DNA of 8,982 nt from Sulfitobacter sp. (GCA_024636405.1 JAGXHC010000263.1:1-8982), one strand, 5' to 3'. Shown: positions 1-6,440, counted from the first letter of the stretch. Numbers and translations: made by a program. The notes: generated by a model from the sequence alone, not told the origin.

Positions 1-125
1 AGGGGAATGAGTTGGGCCATGTCGCGTGCATTACCCCCGTTGCGGCGTAATGACGAGATGCAATCGGTGTCTCAGCATGATCCAGATCAAAGGCACAGAT
101 TGGCGAATCGTATTACAGGGGTGCC
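1..125 (+). other. Leader region upstream of the YeeE/YedE gene; possible tail of an upstream gene
   Basis: No complete gene is visible here. Reading frame 3 is open from the window edge to a TAA at 48-50 and would encode a tail ending ITPVAA. This could be the last codons of a + strand gene lying mostly outside the window, but 15 codons are too few to judge. The rest (51-125) holds an FNR-like box at 77-90, a -10-like TATTAC at 111-116 and an AGGGG Shine-Dalgarno at 117-121 placed close to the ATG at 126. Confidence 0.4.
77..90. promoter_or_regulatory. Putative FNR/Crp-family regulator box (FnrL-like)
   Basis: The sequence ATGATCCAGATCAA matches the FNR consensus TTGAT-N4-ATCAA at 9 of 10 defined positions. 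Its centre (83.5) lies 42 bp before the ATG of the YeeE/YedE gene and about 40 bp before the start site implied by the TATTAC at 111-116. That distance is typical of class II activation, but it would leave an almost leaderless message. With an earlier start site the box would instead overlap the promoter and suggest repression. FnrL (oxygen) or a Dnr/Nnr-type NO sensor could bind such a site; the sequence cannot tell them apart. Confidence 0.5.
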
Positions 126-1202
126 ATGTTGGACATAGCCCCCCTTCTTGATCTGCTGGGAGAACCTGCCGCGGCGGCGCTGCTTGGCCTGTTGACCGGC
201 GGGATTTTTGGCATCGCGGCGCAGCGGTCGCAGTTCTGCCTGCGCGCCGCCACGTTGGAGTTCGCGCACGGCCAGCTTGGTCCGCGTTTCGGCGTGTGGT
301 TGCTGACCTTTTCGACAGCGCTGGTCTGGGTACAAGCGGCGGCGCTGGCAGGGCTGATTGACACCGGCAACGCGCGGATGATGGCGGTACCGGGCAGTTG
401 GTCAGGCGCGGTGATCGGTGGGTTGCTGTTTGGCGCGGGAATGGTGCTGGCGCGGGGCTGCTCGGGGCGGCTGCTTGTGCTGGCGGCCACAGGCAATCTG
501 CGTTCGGTCGTGTCCGGTCTGATCTTTGCCGTCGTCGCACAGATGAGCCTGCACGGCTGGCTGGCGCCGCTGCGCGGATGGCTGGCGGGTCTGTCGATCA
601 CGCCCGGCGGGCGCAATGTCAATTACATCACGGCAGTGGGATTGCCGGTGCAAAGCGCACTGGTTGTCGGAGTGGTGTTGGCGGTGCTGGCACTGGTGAT
701 CGCGCGGCGCGCGCGGCTGAACACGGCGCAGCTTATCTTTGGATCGGGCGTTGGTTTTGCCGTGGCAGTTGGGTGGGTCGCGACGACGGCGCTGGCGGCT
801 GCTGCTTTTGACCCGGTGCAGATCGAAAGCGTTACCTTTTCGGGCCCCTCGGCCGATACCTTGATGTATTTTCTGGGCACTGGTGGCGCGCTGGATTTCG
901 ATCTGGGGCTTATCGCGGGCGTCTTCAGCGGGGCTTTCATTGCCGCTGCATTGGCCGGTGAATTGAAAATGCAGGGCTTTGACGGAGAAATTCCGATGCG
1001 GCAGGCGATGATCGGCGCGGCGCTGATGGGTTTTGGCGCGATGCTGGCGGGCGGATGTGCCATCGGCGCAGGCGTGACCGGCACGTCGATCCTTGCCGCT
1101 ACGGCGTTGGTTGCGCTGACGGCGATGTGGGTTGGCGCCGTGATGACCGAGCGGGTGATGAACGGTGGCGCGGTGGTGGGCAGGCCACGGCAAACCGCAT
1201 GA
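126..1202 (+). CDS. YeeE/YedE family sulfur-compound (thiosulfate-type) membrane transporter
   Basis: This 358-residue polytopic inner-membrane protein belongs to the YeeE/YedE (Sulf_transp, TsuA-like) family, whose studied members take up thiosulfate. Glycine- and alanine-rich hydrophobic segments run through almost the whole length. Family signatures are the QFCLR motif (Cys38), the RGCSGR motif (Cys112) and GGCAIGAG (Cys311), which fit the conserved cysteine loops that pass thiosulfate through the protein. Only these three cysteines occur, so one of the four conserved cysteines known from TsuA seems to be absent. The ATG at 126 is preceded by AGGGG at a short distance; the next in-frame Met is deep in the protein. 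The gene stands alone, without a TusA/YeeD partner beside it, and ends 7 bp from the stop of priA on the other strand. The exact substrate is inferred from family only. Confidence 0.9.
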   Translation: MLDIAPLLDLLGEPAAAALLGLLTGGIFGIAAQRSQFCLRAATLEFAHGQLGPRFGVWLLTFSTALVWVQAAALAGLIDTGNARMMAVPGSWSGAVIGGLLFGAGMVLARGCSGRLLVLAATGNLRSVVSGLIFAVVAQMSLHGWLAPLRGWLAGLSITPGGRNVNYITAVGLPVQSALVVGVVLAVLALVIARRARLNTAQLIFGSGVGFAVAVGWVATTALAAAAFDPVQIESVTFSGPSADTLMYFLGTGGALDFDLGLIAGVFSGAFIAAALAGELKMQGFDGEIPMRQAMIGAALMGFGAMLAGGCAIGAGVTGTSILAATALVALTAMWVGAVMTERVMNGGAVVGRPRQTA

Positions 1203-1209
1203 CCAAGCT

Positions 1210-3405
1210 TCAGTAGAAACTCTGCGGGTCGATATCTACAGCAAGGCGCAGATCCCCTTTCAGCCGCAGTTGTGCCACCCATTTTGCCAGCGCGTCTTGC
1301 AGCGGCGCCGCCTTGTCTGCCTTGACCAGCAGGCGCACACGGTGGCGCCCGCGCACCCGCGCAATCGGGGCGGCGGCAGGGCCAAACACCTGCGCGCCAA
1401 TCGCCCGCAAAGGCGCGTCGCGGCGCGCCAACAGATTGCCCGCGTCAAAGACCTGCGCCATGTCCGGCCCGCTTAGGATAATCCCGGCCATCCGGCCATA
1501 GGGTGGCACGCCCGCCTGTCGCCGTTCTGCCGCTTCGGCACGCCAAAAGCCTTCTTCGTCACCCGCCAGAATTGCGCGGATCACCGGATGCTCGGGCTGG
1601 TAGGTCTGAAGCAATGCCGCGCCCGGTGCCTCGGCCCGGCCCGCCCGGCCCGCCACCTGCCGCATCAGCTGGAACGTGCGTTCCGCCGCGCGCAGGTCGG
1701 ACCCCATCAGTCCCAGATCCGCGTCGATCACGCCCACCAGCGTAAGGTTGGGAAAGTTGTGCCCTTTCGCGACCAGTTGTGTGCCGATGATAATATCCGC
1801 AGCCCCTTCGGCAATCGCCGCGATCTCGGCCTTGAGCGCGCGGGCGCTGCCATACATATCAGAGCTCAGCGTTGCGATGCGCGCTTCTGGCCAAAGTAGT
1901 GCGGCTTCTTCGCCCAGCCGCTCCACCCCCGGCCCCACCGGCGCCATCTTTCCCACTGCGTCGCAAGATGGGCAGGCTTCGGGCATTGGTTTGCTTTCGC
2001 CGCACTGGTGACAGACCAGACGCTTGAGAAAGCGATGCTCCACCATGCGCGCATCACAGTGGTCACACCCGATCTGATGCCCGCAGGCCCGGCACAGCGT
2101 AATCGGCGCATAGCCGCGACGGTTGATGAACAGCATTGCCTGTTCACCACGTTCCAGCCGTGCGGCCACCTCGCGCTGGAGCGTCGGCGACACCCAGCGA
2201 TCGCTCGGGAGCTTTTCGCTGCGCATGTCGACGGCACCCATCTGTGGCATCACGGCTGCGCCAAAACGGGCGGTCAATTCCAGCTTGGCGTATTTCCCGG
2301 CCTCTGCATTGGCCCAGCTTTCAAGGCTGGGCGTGGCTGAGGCCAGCACGACATGTGCGCCGCAGATTGATGCGCGCAGCACCGCCATGTCACGCGCATT
2401 GTAAAGCACGCCGTCCTCCTGCTTGTAGGAGGTGTCATGTTCCTCATCGACCACGATCAGCCCAAGGTTCTGGAACGGCAAAAACAATGCCGAGCGCGCG
2501 CCGATGACCAGTTGCGCATTGCCCTGCCCGACCATGCGCCAGATGCGCCGTCGTTCGGTCATCGTGGCGCCGGAATGCCATTCGGCGGGCTTCGCACCAA
2601 AGCGTTCGGTCACACGGTGAAAGAACTGTTCGGTCAGCGCGATCTCCGGCAACAGCACCAGCGCCTGCCGCCCCGCGCGCAGGGCTGCCGCCACCGCCTC
2701 AAGGTACACTTCGGTCTTGCCAGATCCGGTCACACCGCGCAGCAGCGTCGTGCCATAACGCTCACCGCGCACTGCGTCTGCCAACGCCGCCGCCCCCGCC
2801 GCCTGATCATCGGTCAGCGCCTTGCCGGGCAGGTCCGGGTCCATCCGCGCAAACGGCATATCGCGGGGGCTGTCTTCTTCGAACACCGCACCTTGGGCCA
2901 CCAGCCCCTTGATGACGCTGGGCGTAACCCCCGCCATTTCCGCCAGTTCCTTAAGGGTGAACGCCAGATCGCCAAATTCCTCCAACACCGCCAGAACCCG
3001 CCGCCGCGCATCCGTCAGGCGGGCGGGTTCCGCGCCGCCGCCCCGGTATATCTTGCGCATTGACGGCGGATCGCCAAGCCCCGGCGCGCGGGTGCCCAGC
3101 CGCAGCATCGCGGGCATCGGTGTCAGCGTATAAGCCGCAGCGCGCGCCAGGAACGTGCACATTTCCTCGCGCATGGGCGGCGCATCCAGCACGCGGATCA
3201 CGTGGCGGATCTTGCTGAGATCATAATCACCCGCCCCCGGCCCCCAGACCACGCCCAGCACCTTGCGCGGGCCCAACGGCACTTCGACAAAGGCGCCTCG
3301 GTGGCATCCGCCTTCCGGCGCCTTGTAATCCAGCGCCCGGCCCAGCGGTTGGGTCGTCAGGACGGACACCAGATCGCCGTGGTTATAAAACTCTGGGATA
3401 TTCAC
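1210..3405 (-). CDS. priA: Primosomal protein N' (replication restart helicase PriA)
   Basis: PriA is a 3'-to-5' superfamily 2 DNA helicase that recognises stalled or repaired forks and starts reloading of the replicative helicase. The 731-residue length is normal for the family. Visible in order: the N-terminal 3'-DNA-end binding domain (about 1-105), a winged-helix segment (about 128-180), Walker A GVTGSGKT (224-231), DEEH Walker B (320-323), SATPS motif III (356-360), eight zinc-binding cysteines (438, 441, 447, 450, 465, 468, 478, 481), helicase motif V around GTQLVAKGHNFP (541-552) and motif VI QVAGRAGR (583-590). The start is a GTG at 3405-3403, supported by a GGAG Shine-Dalgarno (CTCC at 3412-3415 on the + strand) six bases away. 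All catalytic motifs are intact. It is transcribed divergently from the transaldolase gene and convergently with the YeeE/YedE gene. Confidence 0.97.
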   Translation of the reverse strand: MNIPEFYNHGDLVSVLTTQPLGRALDYKAPEGGCHRGAFVEVPLGPRKVLGVVWGPGAGDYDLSKIRHVIRVLDAPPMREEMCTFLARAAAYTLTPMPAMLRLGTRAPGLGDPPSMRKIYRGGGAEPARLTDARRRVLAVLEEFGDLAFTLKELAEMAGVTPSVIKGLVAQGAVFEEDSPRDMPFARMDPDLPGKALTDDQAAGAAALADAVRGERYGTTLLRGVTGSGKTEVYLEAVAAALRAGRQALVLLPEIALTEQFFHRVTERFGAKPAEWHSGATMTERRRIWRMVGQGNAQLVIGARSALFLPFQNLGLIVVDEEHDTSYKQEDGVLYNARDMAVLRASICGAHVVLASATPSLESWANAEAGKYAKLELTARFGAAVMPQMGAVDMRSEKLPSDRWVSPTLQREVAARLERGEQAMLFINRRGYAPITLCRACGHQIGCDHCDARMVEHRFLKRLVCHQCGESKPMPEACPSCDAVGKMAPVGPGVERLGEEAALLWPEARIATLSSDMYGSARALKAEIAAIAEGAADIIIGTQLVAKGHNFPNLTLVGVIDADLGLMGSDLRAAERTFQLMRQVAGRAGRAEAPGAALLQTYQPEHPVIRAILAGDEEGFWRAEAAERRQAGVPPYGRMAGIILSGPDMAQVFDAGNLLARRDAPLRAIGAQVFGPAAAPIARVRGRHRVRLLVKADKAAPLQDALAKWVAQLRLKGDLRLAVDIDPQSFY

Positions 3406-3525
3406 TGACCGCTCCGGACCCGGTTTTGGGTTTTCAGGGTTTCAGCATCGCAGATCATGCGCTAAAGCCAAGGCAACCGATATATAGCTGTTAGCGATCA
3501 CATTCCAACCCGGAAGGAAAGCCAG
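3406..3525. promoter_or_regulatory. Divergent priA/transaldolase promoter region
   Basis: This 120-bp gap must hold the promoters of both flanking genes. For the transaldolase gene a TATATA at 3481-3486 could serve as -10, though no good -35 sits 17 bp upstream (3458-3463 reads TGCGCT). Its Shine-Dalgarno AAGGA at 3514-3518 is well placed, 7 bp before the ATG. For priA only the GGAG Shine-Dalgarno is clear; I see no convincing -35/-10 pair on the - strand. A near-repeat GGTTTTCAG / GGTTTCAG lies around 3429-3444, of unknown meaning. Confidence 0.4.
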
Positions 3526-4179
3526 ATGAAATTCTTTGTAGACACCGCCGAGATCGACGCCATTGCCGAGCTGAATGACCTTGGCATGGTCGATGGCGTA
3601 ACGACCAATCCCTCGCTGATCCTGAAATCAGGCCGCGATATCCTTGAAGTGACCAAAGAGATCTGTGATCTGGTCGAGGGTCCGGTTTCCGCCGAAGTGG
3701 TCGCGCTGAACGCCGACGACATGATCGCCGAGGGCCGCAAGCTGGCGGAAATTGCCGACAACATTGCAATCAAGCTGCCATTGACTTGGGACGGGCTGAA
3801 GGCGTGCAAAGTTCTGACGGGCGAAGGCCGCATGGTCAACGTCACCTTGTGCTTTTCTGCCAATCAGGCGCTGCTGGCGGCCAAGGCCGGGGCGACGTTT
3901 ATCTCGCCTTTCATCGGGCGGCTGGACGATATCAACATTGACGGGATGGAACTGATCCAGGACATCCGCATCATCTATGACAATTATGGTTTTGAAACCC
4001 AAATCCTCGCCGCGTCCATCCGGTCGGTCAATCACGTGCTGGAGGCCGCGCGCATCGGCTCTGACGTGATGACCGCACCGCCGGAAGTGATCAAGAAGCT
4101 GGCGTCGCATCCGCTGACCGACAAAGGACTGGAACAGTTCATGGCGGATTGGAAAAAGACCGGGCAAAAGATTCTGTAA
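3526..4179 (+). CDS. tal: Small transaldolase (FSA/TalC family)
   Basis: This 217-residue TIM-barrel class I aldolase belongs to the short transaldolase family that also includes fructose-6-phosphate aldolase (FSA). It acts in the cytoplasm, probably transferring a dihydroxyacetone unit between sugar phosphates in the non-oxidative pentose phosphate pathway. Seen in the sequence: the N-terminal FVDTAE, GVTTNPS (24-30), the Schiff-base lysine K83 in AIKLP, and [11 protein letters not shown] (125-135). By hand alignment to E. coli FsaA, position Gln59 is Glu57 here and Tyr131 is Phe129. These are the residues found in true transaldolases, so I favour transaldolase over free F6P aldolase activity. 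The start is well supported by AAGGA seven bases before the ATG. The gene appears monocistronic, with hairpins after its stop. Many annotation systems will label it fructose-6-phosphate aldolase. Confidence 0.93.
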   Translation: MKFFVDTAEIDAIAELNDLGMVDGVTTNPSLILKSGRDILEVTKEICDLVEGPVSAEVVALNADDMIAEGRKLAEIADNIAIKLPLTWDGLKACKVLTGEGRMVNVTLCFSANQALLAAKAGATFISPFIGRLDDINIDGMELIQDIRIIYDNYGFETQILAASIRSVNHVLEAARIGSDVMTAPPEVIKKLASHPLTDKGLEQFMADWKKTGQKIL

Positions 4180-4195
4180 TCGGTTGGATTATCAC

Positions 4196-4232
4196 ATGAC
4201 CCGGTGCGCCACGCGATGCCGTGCCGGGTCAT
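4196..4232 (+). terminator. Hairpin after the transaldolase gene
   Basis: ATGACCCGG (4196-4204) pairs perfectly with CCGGGTCAT (4224-4232) across a 19-nt loop, which can form a further CACG/CGTG pair. It begins 17 bp after the transaldolase stop codon. No T-run follows, so it is not a classical intrinsic terminator; it may stabilise the 3' end or act together with the second hairpin at 4269-4284. Confidence 0.45.
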
Positions 4233-4268
4233 ATCGCAAGCGTCGCCCCACCCGCCAAAGGCGTGACC

Positions 4269-4291
4269 CCCGGACCTGACCGGGATATTTT
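4269..4291 (+). terminator. Terminator-like hairpin with T-rich tail, possible remnant of a 3'-end element
   Basis: CCCGG (4269-4273) pairs with CCGGG (4280-4284) across a six-base loop and is followed by ATATTTT (4285-4291). The string CCGGGATATTT (4280-4290) recurs exactly at 8787-8797, within the element after the PACE gene. This suggests a decayed copy of the same 3'-end motif, serving as a terminator for the transaldolase transcript. The stem is short, so strength is uncertain. Confidence 0.4.
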
Positions 4292-4483
4292 GCGTAGCCG
4301 CGCAGACGCCTGCCGATGCCCCGAAGCGCACCGCAAATCGTGGGACTGCAATGGCGGCCACAATCGCGCCGAGTGGCATAATTTCGCGAGTCGTCTTCCT
4401 TGTGGCGCCACAGTATCGTCAAGGTGTTCAAACGGTTCATTCCGGGCTACGTTCAGCCGGACACCTTCAAAGAGGAATCGATT
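4292..4483 (+). promoter_or_regulatory. Leader and probable promoter region of the bactofilin gene
   Basis: A CATAAT at 4377-4382 is a good -10 match but has no recognisable -35 at the usual distance. It would start a message near 4389 with a leader of about 95 nt if translation begins at 4484. A perfect 10-bp palindrome, GTGGCGCCAC, lies at 4402-4411 just downstream. The bactofilin frame is open upstream to a TAA at 4379-4381, so part of this stretch (4400-4483) could be coded if the true start is earlier. Confidence 0.3.
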
Positions 4484-4798
4484 GTGGCAAGTTCAATCAT
4501 CGAAGAAGACCTGACCATCGAGGGCAATATCAGCTCCGATGAAGGCACCATCGACGTCAAAGGCCGGGTCACGGGCGATGTCGCAGCGCAGTCTGTCATC
4601 GTGCAGGTCGGCGGCTCCGTCGAAGGGGCGCTGTCTGCAATCACGGTCACCATTGAAGGCCGCCACAAAGGCCATCTTCAGTGCGACAACCTCAAGCTGG
4701 CGTCAACATCGCACGTGCAGGCCGACATAACGGCCAAAACGATGACGGCTGAAAGCGGTGCCAAGGTGGCCGGCAAGGTCGATATCACGGGCAAGTAG
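4484..4798 (+). CDS. Bactofilin (polymer-forming cytoskeletal protein)
   Basis: Bactofilins form nucleotide-independent filaments through a right-handed beta-helix and act as scaffolds at the membrane or for cell-wall enzymes. The 104 residues show the expected ladder of short repeats: DLTIEGNI, GTIDVKGRVTGDV, SVIVQVGGSVEGAL, VTIEGRHKGHL, NLKLASTSHVQADI and TMTAESGAKVAGKV, with little outside the domain. I chose the GTG at 4484 because AGAGGA (4471-4476) lies seven bases upstream. Alternative in-frame starts are TTG 4400 (132 residues) and GTG 4424. GTG 4424 would add an N-terminus beginning FKRFIPGY, which resembles the short cationic, aromatic N-termini some bactofilins use for membrane binding, but neither has a Shine-Dalgarno. 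No M23 peptidase gene, a frequent partner, is next to it. The family call is firm; the start is open. Confidence 0.85.
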   Translation: MASSIIEEDLTIEGNISSDEGTIDVKGRVTGDVAAQSVIVQVGGSVEGALSAITVTIEGRHKGHLQCDNLKLASTSHVQADITAKTMTAESGAKVAGKVDITGK

Positions 4799-4803
4799 CA
4801 ACA

Positions 4804-4830
4804 GCCGTCCGGGTTGCGCCCCGCGACGGC
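4804..4830 (+). terminator. Strong hairpin after the bactofilin gene
   Basis: GCCGTCCGGG (4804-4813) pairs with CCCG (4820-4823) and GACGGC (4825-4830), leaving one bulged C and a six-base loop. It starts five bases after the bactofilin stop codon. No T-run follows, so if it terminates transcription it is not of the classical intrinsic type. Confidence 0.5.
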
Positions 4831-4860
4831 GCGGCATTGCGCGCGGCGTAGTGCCGGGCC

Positions 4861-4890
4861 GCAGTCTGGAGTTGTGCAGTCTGGGGTTGT
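4861..4890. repeat. 15-bp tandem duplication
   Basis: GCAGTCTGGAGTTGT (4861-4875) is followed immediately by GCAGTCTGGGGTTGT (4876-4890), two copies differing at one base. It sits in non-coding DNA and looks like a local slippage or duplication event. Confidence 0.85.
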
Positions 4891-4946
4891 CCTGCGTTTC
4901 GCAAAGCGCCGCGCCCCGCAGGCTGCACATGCGACAGAGATTTTTT

Positions 4947-4971
4947 CCGGACATGCGGCCCGCATGTCCGG
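4947..4971. repeat. Perfect 11-bp inverted repeat with 3-nt spacer
   Basis: CCGGACATGCG (4947-4957) and CGCATGTCCGG (4961-4971) are exact inverted copies around GCC. Six Ts (4941-4946) lie immediately before the left arm. On the + strand the T-run is on the wrong side for an intrinsic terminator, and on the - strand it becomes an A-run after the stem. The structure could be an operator, a stable stem in an RNA, or a decayed bidirectional terminator. Confidence 0.8.
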
Positions 4972-5085
4972 GGCAGCGCTTCAACGCACCATCCCCACGC
5001 ATTTTTCGCAATCGGGGCCACGGCGCGACCGGTTATCGTTGGGCCCTTGTGCACTGGCGTGTTGCCGAAGGGATGTTCTCAGGAA

Positions 5086-5137
5086 TTGACAGCACGGACC
5101 GGCTCCTCAGAAATGTCAGACACGCCCGTGTTTGACA
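5086..5137 (+). promoter_or_regulatory. Consensus -35 box followed by a 24-bp imperfect dyad (possible operator)
   Basis: A consensus -35 TTGACA is at 5086-5091; 17 bp downstream AGAAAT (5109-5114) is only a weak -10. The dyad covers 5114-5137: left arm TGTCAGACACG, centre CC, right arm CGTGTTTGACA, with one mismatched pair (G5119 against T5132). Its position across the -10 and start region is where a repressor dimer would bind. If the promoter is active, its message would carry a leader of about 230 nt before the flavoenzyme gene. Confidence 0.35.
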
Positions 5138-5169
5138 CGACTTTGACCCGACTTTGACCCGACTTTACG
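5131..5169. repeat. 11-bp direct repeats (three full copies and a partial)
   Basis: TTTGACACGAC (5131-5141), TTTGACCCGAC (5142-5152) and TTTGACCCGAC (5153-5163) follow without gaps, then a partial TTTACG (5164-5169). The period of 11 bp is close to one helical turn, and each unit contains TTGAC. The first unit overlaps the right arm of the dyad at 5114-5137. The period is not a multiple of three, which argues against coding. Confidence 0.8.
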
Positions 5170-5302
5170 TCATCCGGCCCAGCAACAGACAATACGTTAG
5201 GCTTGCATACTGTGCCGTGCAACATTCCCCCGCCGGGCCAAAAACAACGCGTGGTCATCGCAATCAACGGTCTTATTCTTTGGCAAAATGCCGTGTCATG
5301 GC

Positions 5303-5331
5303 TTGGCTTGTGCGGCCTGTGCGCCTATCTG
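5303..5331 (+). promoter_or_regulatory. Putative promoter of the YhbW-like gene
   Basis: TTGGCT (5303-5308) and TATCTG (5326-5331) are separated by 17 bp and resemble housekeeping -35/-10 elements. Transcription would begin about 12 bp before the ATG at 5351, leaving a short leader that carries the GGAGG ribosome binding site (5342-5346). The match to consensus is moderate. Confidence 0.35.
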
Positions 5332-5350
5332 CGATAAAAGCGGAGGCTCC

Positions 5351-6391
5351 ATGCAGCATTTCTCACTTCTTGATCTTTCCCCTATCCCCGAAGGCCGGAC
5401 CGCCGCCGATGCGCTGTCCAATACCGTGGATCTTGCCCGCGCGGCAGAAGCGGCAGGCTATCATCGGTATTGGCTGGCGGAGCATCACAACATGCCGGGC
5501 ATCGCCAGCGCCGCGACGTCGGTTGTCATCGGCCATGTGGCGGGTGCCACGCGCAGCATCCGCGTTGGCGCGGGCGGTATCATGCTGCCCAACCACGCGC
5601 CGCTGGTGGTTGCCGAACAGTTCGGCACGCTGGCCACGCTTTATCCGGACCGCATCGACCTTGGGCTTGGCCGCGCACCGGGCACCGATATGGCCACCGC
5701 CCGCGCCCTGCGTCGCCACATGGCCCCCGATGACAGCTTTCCTCAAGATGTTCAGGAACTGATCGGGTATTTCGCCGATGCGGATGATGCCGCCCCGGTG
5801 CGCGCCATTCCGGGCGTCGGCACCCATGTGCCGGTATGGATCCTTGGGTCCAGCCTGTATGGTGCACAGCTTGCCGCCTATCTGGGTCTGCCCTATGCGT
5901 TCGCGTCGCATTTCGCGCCTGCCATGCTGACCGAAGCGCTGGAGGTTTATCGCCGCACCTTCCGCCCCTCTGCATTTCTGGACAAACCCTATGTGATGAT
6001 CGCCGCAGGTGTGTGTGCCGGTGAAACGGAGACGCAGGCACAATTTCTGCGCTCCTCGCAACTGCTTGCCTTTGCGCGGATGCGGACCGGCAAACCGGGC
6101 AAGTTACCGTTGCCGACCGATGATATCGAGGCCCAGATACCCGCGCCGGTTTTGGCGCAGGTGCATCAAGCGCTGTCATGCTCTGCCAGTGGCGATGCCG
6201 CCCAAGTCCGCGGACAGCTTGCCGCGCTGATCGAAACCTACCAACCGGATGAGTTGATGGTGACCGGGATGATCCACGACGCGGACGCGCGCATTCGATC
6301 CTTTCAGATCGCGGCAGAGGCGCTTCGCGACTTGTGCGACGCGCCGAACGCCAGCGCAGAGCCTCAGGCCGTTAACGGCTTGTCAGGCTAG
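5351..6391 (+). CDS. yhbW: LLM-class flavin-dependent oxidoreductase, YhbW-like
   Basis: This 346-residue protein belongs to the bacterial luciferase-like (LLM) TIM-barrel family, which uses reduced FMN with oxygen or coenzyme F420 for oxidations. Within that family it closely resembles E. coli Yhb[13 protein letters not shown] (4-15), [13 protein letters not shown] (36-48), [10 protein letters not shown] (52-61), [20 protein letters not shown] (75-94) and [16 protein letters not shown] (98-113), all typical of the YhbW group. The substrate is not known. The ATG at 5351 is chosen because GGAGG lies just upstream (5342-5346, four-base spacer) and the family's N-terminus starts here; an ATG at 5288 would add 21 cysteine-rich, unlikely residues. 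The gene has its own long upstream region with repeats and a probable promoter and seems monocistronic. Nothing is truncated. Confidence 0.92.
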   Translation: MQHFSLLDLSPIPEGRTAADALSNTVDLARAAEAAGYHRYWLAEHHNMPGIASAATSVVIGHVAGATRSIRVGAGGIMLPNHAPLVVAEQFGTLATLYPDRIDLGLGRAPGTDMATARALRRHMAPDDSFPQDVQELIGYFADADDAAPVRAIPGVGTHVPVWILGSSLYGAQLAAYLGLPYAFASHFAPAMLTEALEVYRRTFRPSAFLDKPYVMIAAGVCAGETETQAQFLRSSQLLAFARMRTGKPGKLPLPTDDIEAQIPAPVLAQVHQALSCSASGDAAQVRGQLAALIETYQPDELMVTGMIHDADARIRSFQIAAEALRDLCDAPNASAEPQAVNGLSG

Positions 6392-6440
6392 ACACGCCAG
6401 AGAAATTCACCAAAGCGCCTTCTGACGCAGACCTGCAACA

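Larger units (their letters stand above)
4799..5350. other. Long intergenic region between bactofilin and flavoenzyme genes, no convincing gene
   Basis: Several open frames of 60-125 codons cross this 552-bp stretch on both strands, but none has a Shine-Dalgarno, recognisable protein motifs or the codon pattern of the neighbours. I saw no tRNA, tmRNA, SRP RNA or RNase P signature. It does hold unusual sequence structure, listed separately: a hairpin at 4804-4830, a 15-bp tandem repeat at 4861-4890, an inverted repeat at 4947-4971, a dyad at 5114-5137, 11-bp direct repeats at 5131-5169 and a likely promoter at 5303-5331. A half-site pair TTGCA (5203-5207) and TGCAA (5218-5222) is also present. 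A 14-codon ATG frame beginning MSDTPVF (5113-5157) runs through the repeats and stops within them; it has no ribosome binding site. Confidence 0.6.

Noticed and set aside
2415..2432. CCTCCT / AGGAGG inverted repeat with a six-base loop.
   Set aside because: It lies inside the conserved priA coding sequence and is explained by codons there; no regulatory position.
2437..3063. A 208-codon ATG frame on the + strand inside priA, with a perfect AGGAGG (2427-2432) before it.
   Set aside because: It is antisense to the conserved helicase domain, its protein is rich in R, H, P and Q as expected for mirror frames in high-GC DNA, and the AGGAGG comes from codons next to the DEEH motif. PriA explains the region fully.
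4758..5135. A 125-codon + strand frame, and - strand frames of 62-102 codons, across the bactofilin-flavoenzyme gap.
   Set aside because: They have no ribosome binding site, no recognisable motif and a residue make-up typical of chance frames in GC-rich DNA; the 11-bp repeats in the region break codon phase.
5288..5350. An upstream ATG extending the flavoenzyme by 21 residues.
   Set aside because: The extension is cysteine-rich and unlike the family N-terminus, whereas ATG 5351 has GGAGG just upstream and matches the YhbW start.
5154..5762. A 202-codon + strand frame starting in the 11-bp repeats and running into the YhbW-like gene.
   Set aside because: More than half lies out of frame within a clearly coding gene; the upstream part shows no family motif and the start is a TTG inside the repeats.
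6368..6379. The 12-bp palindrome GCCGTTAACGGC.
   Set aside because: It lies in the last codons of the YhbW-like gene with no spacer for a hairpin loop and no promoter nearby; it is probably chance.
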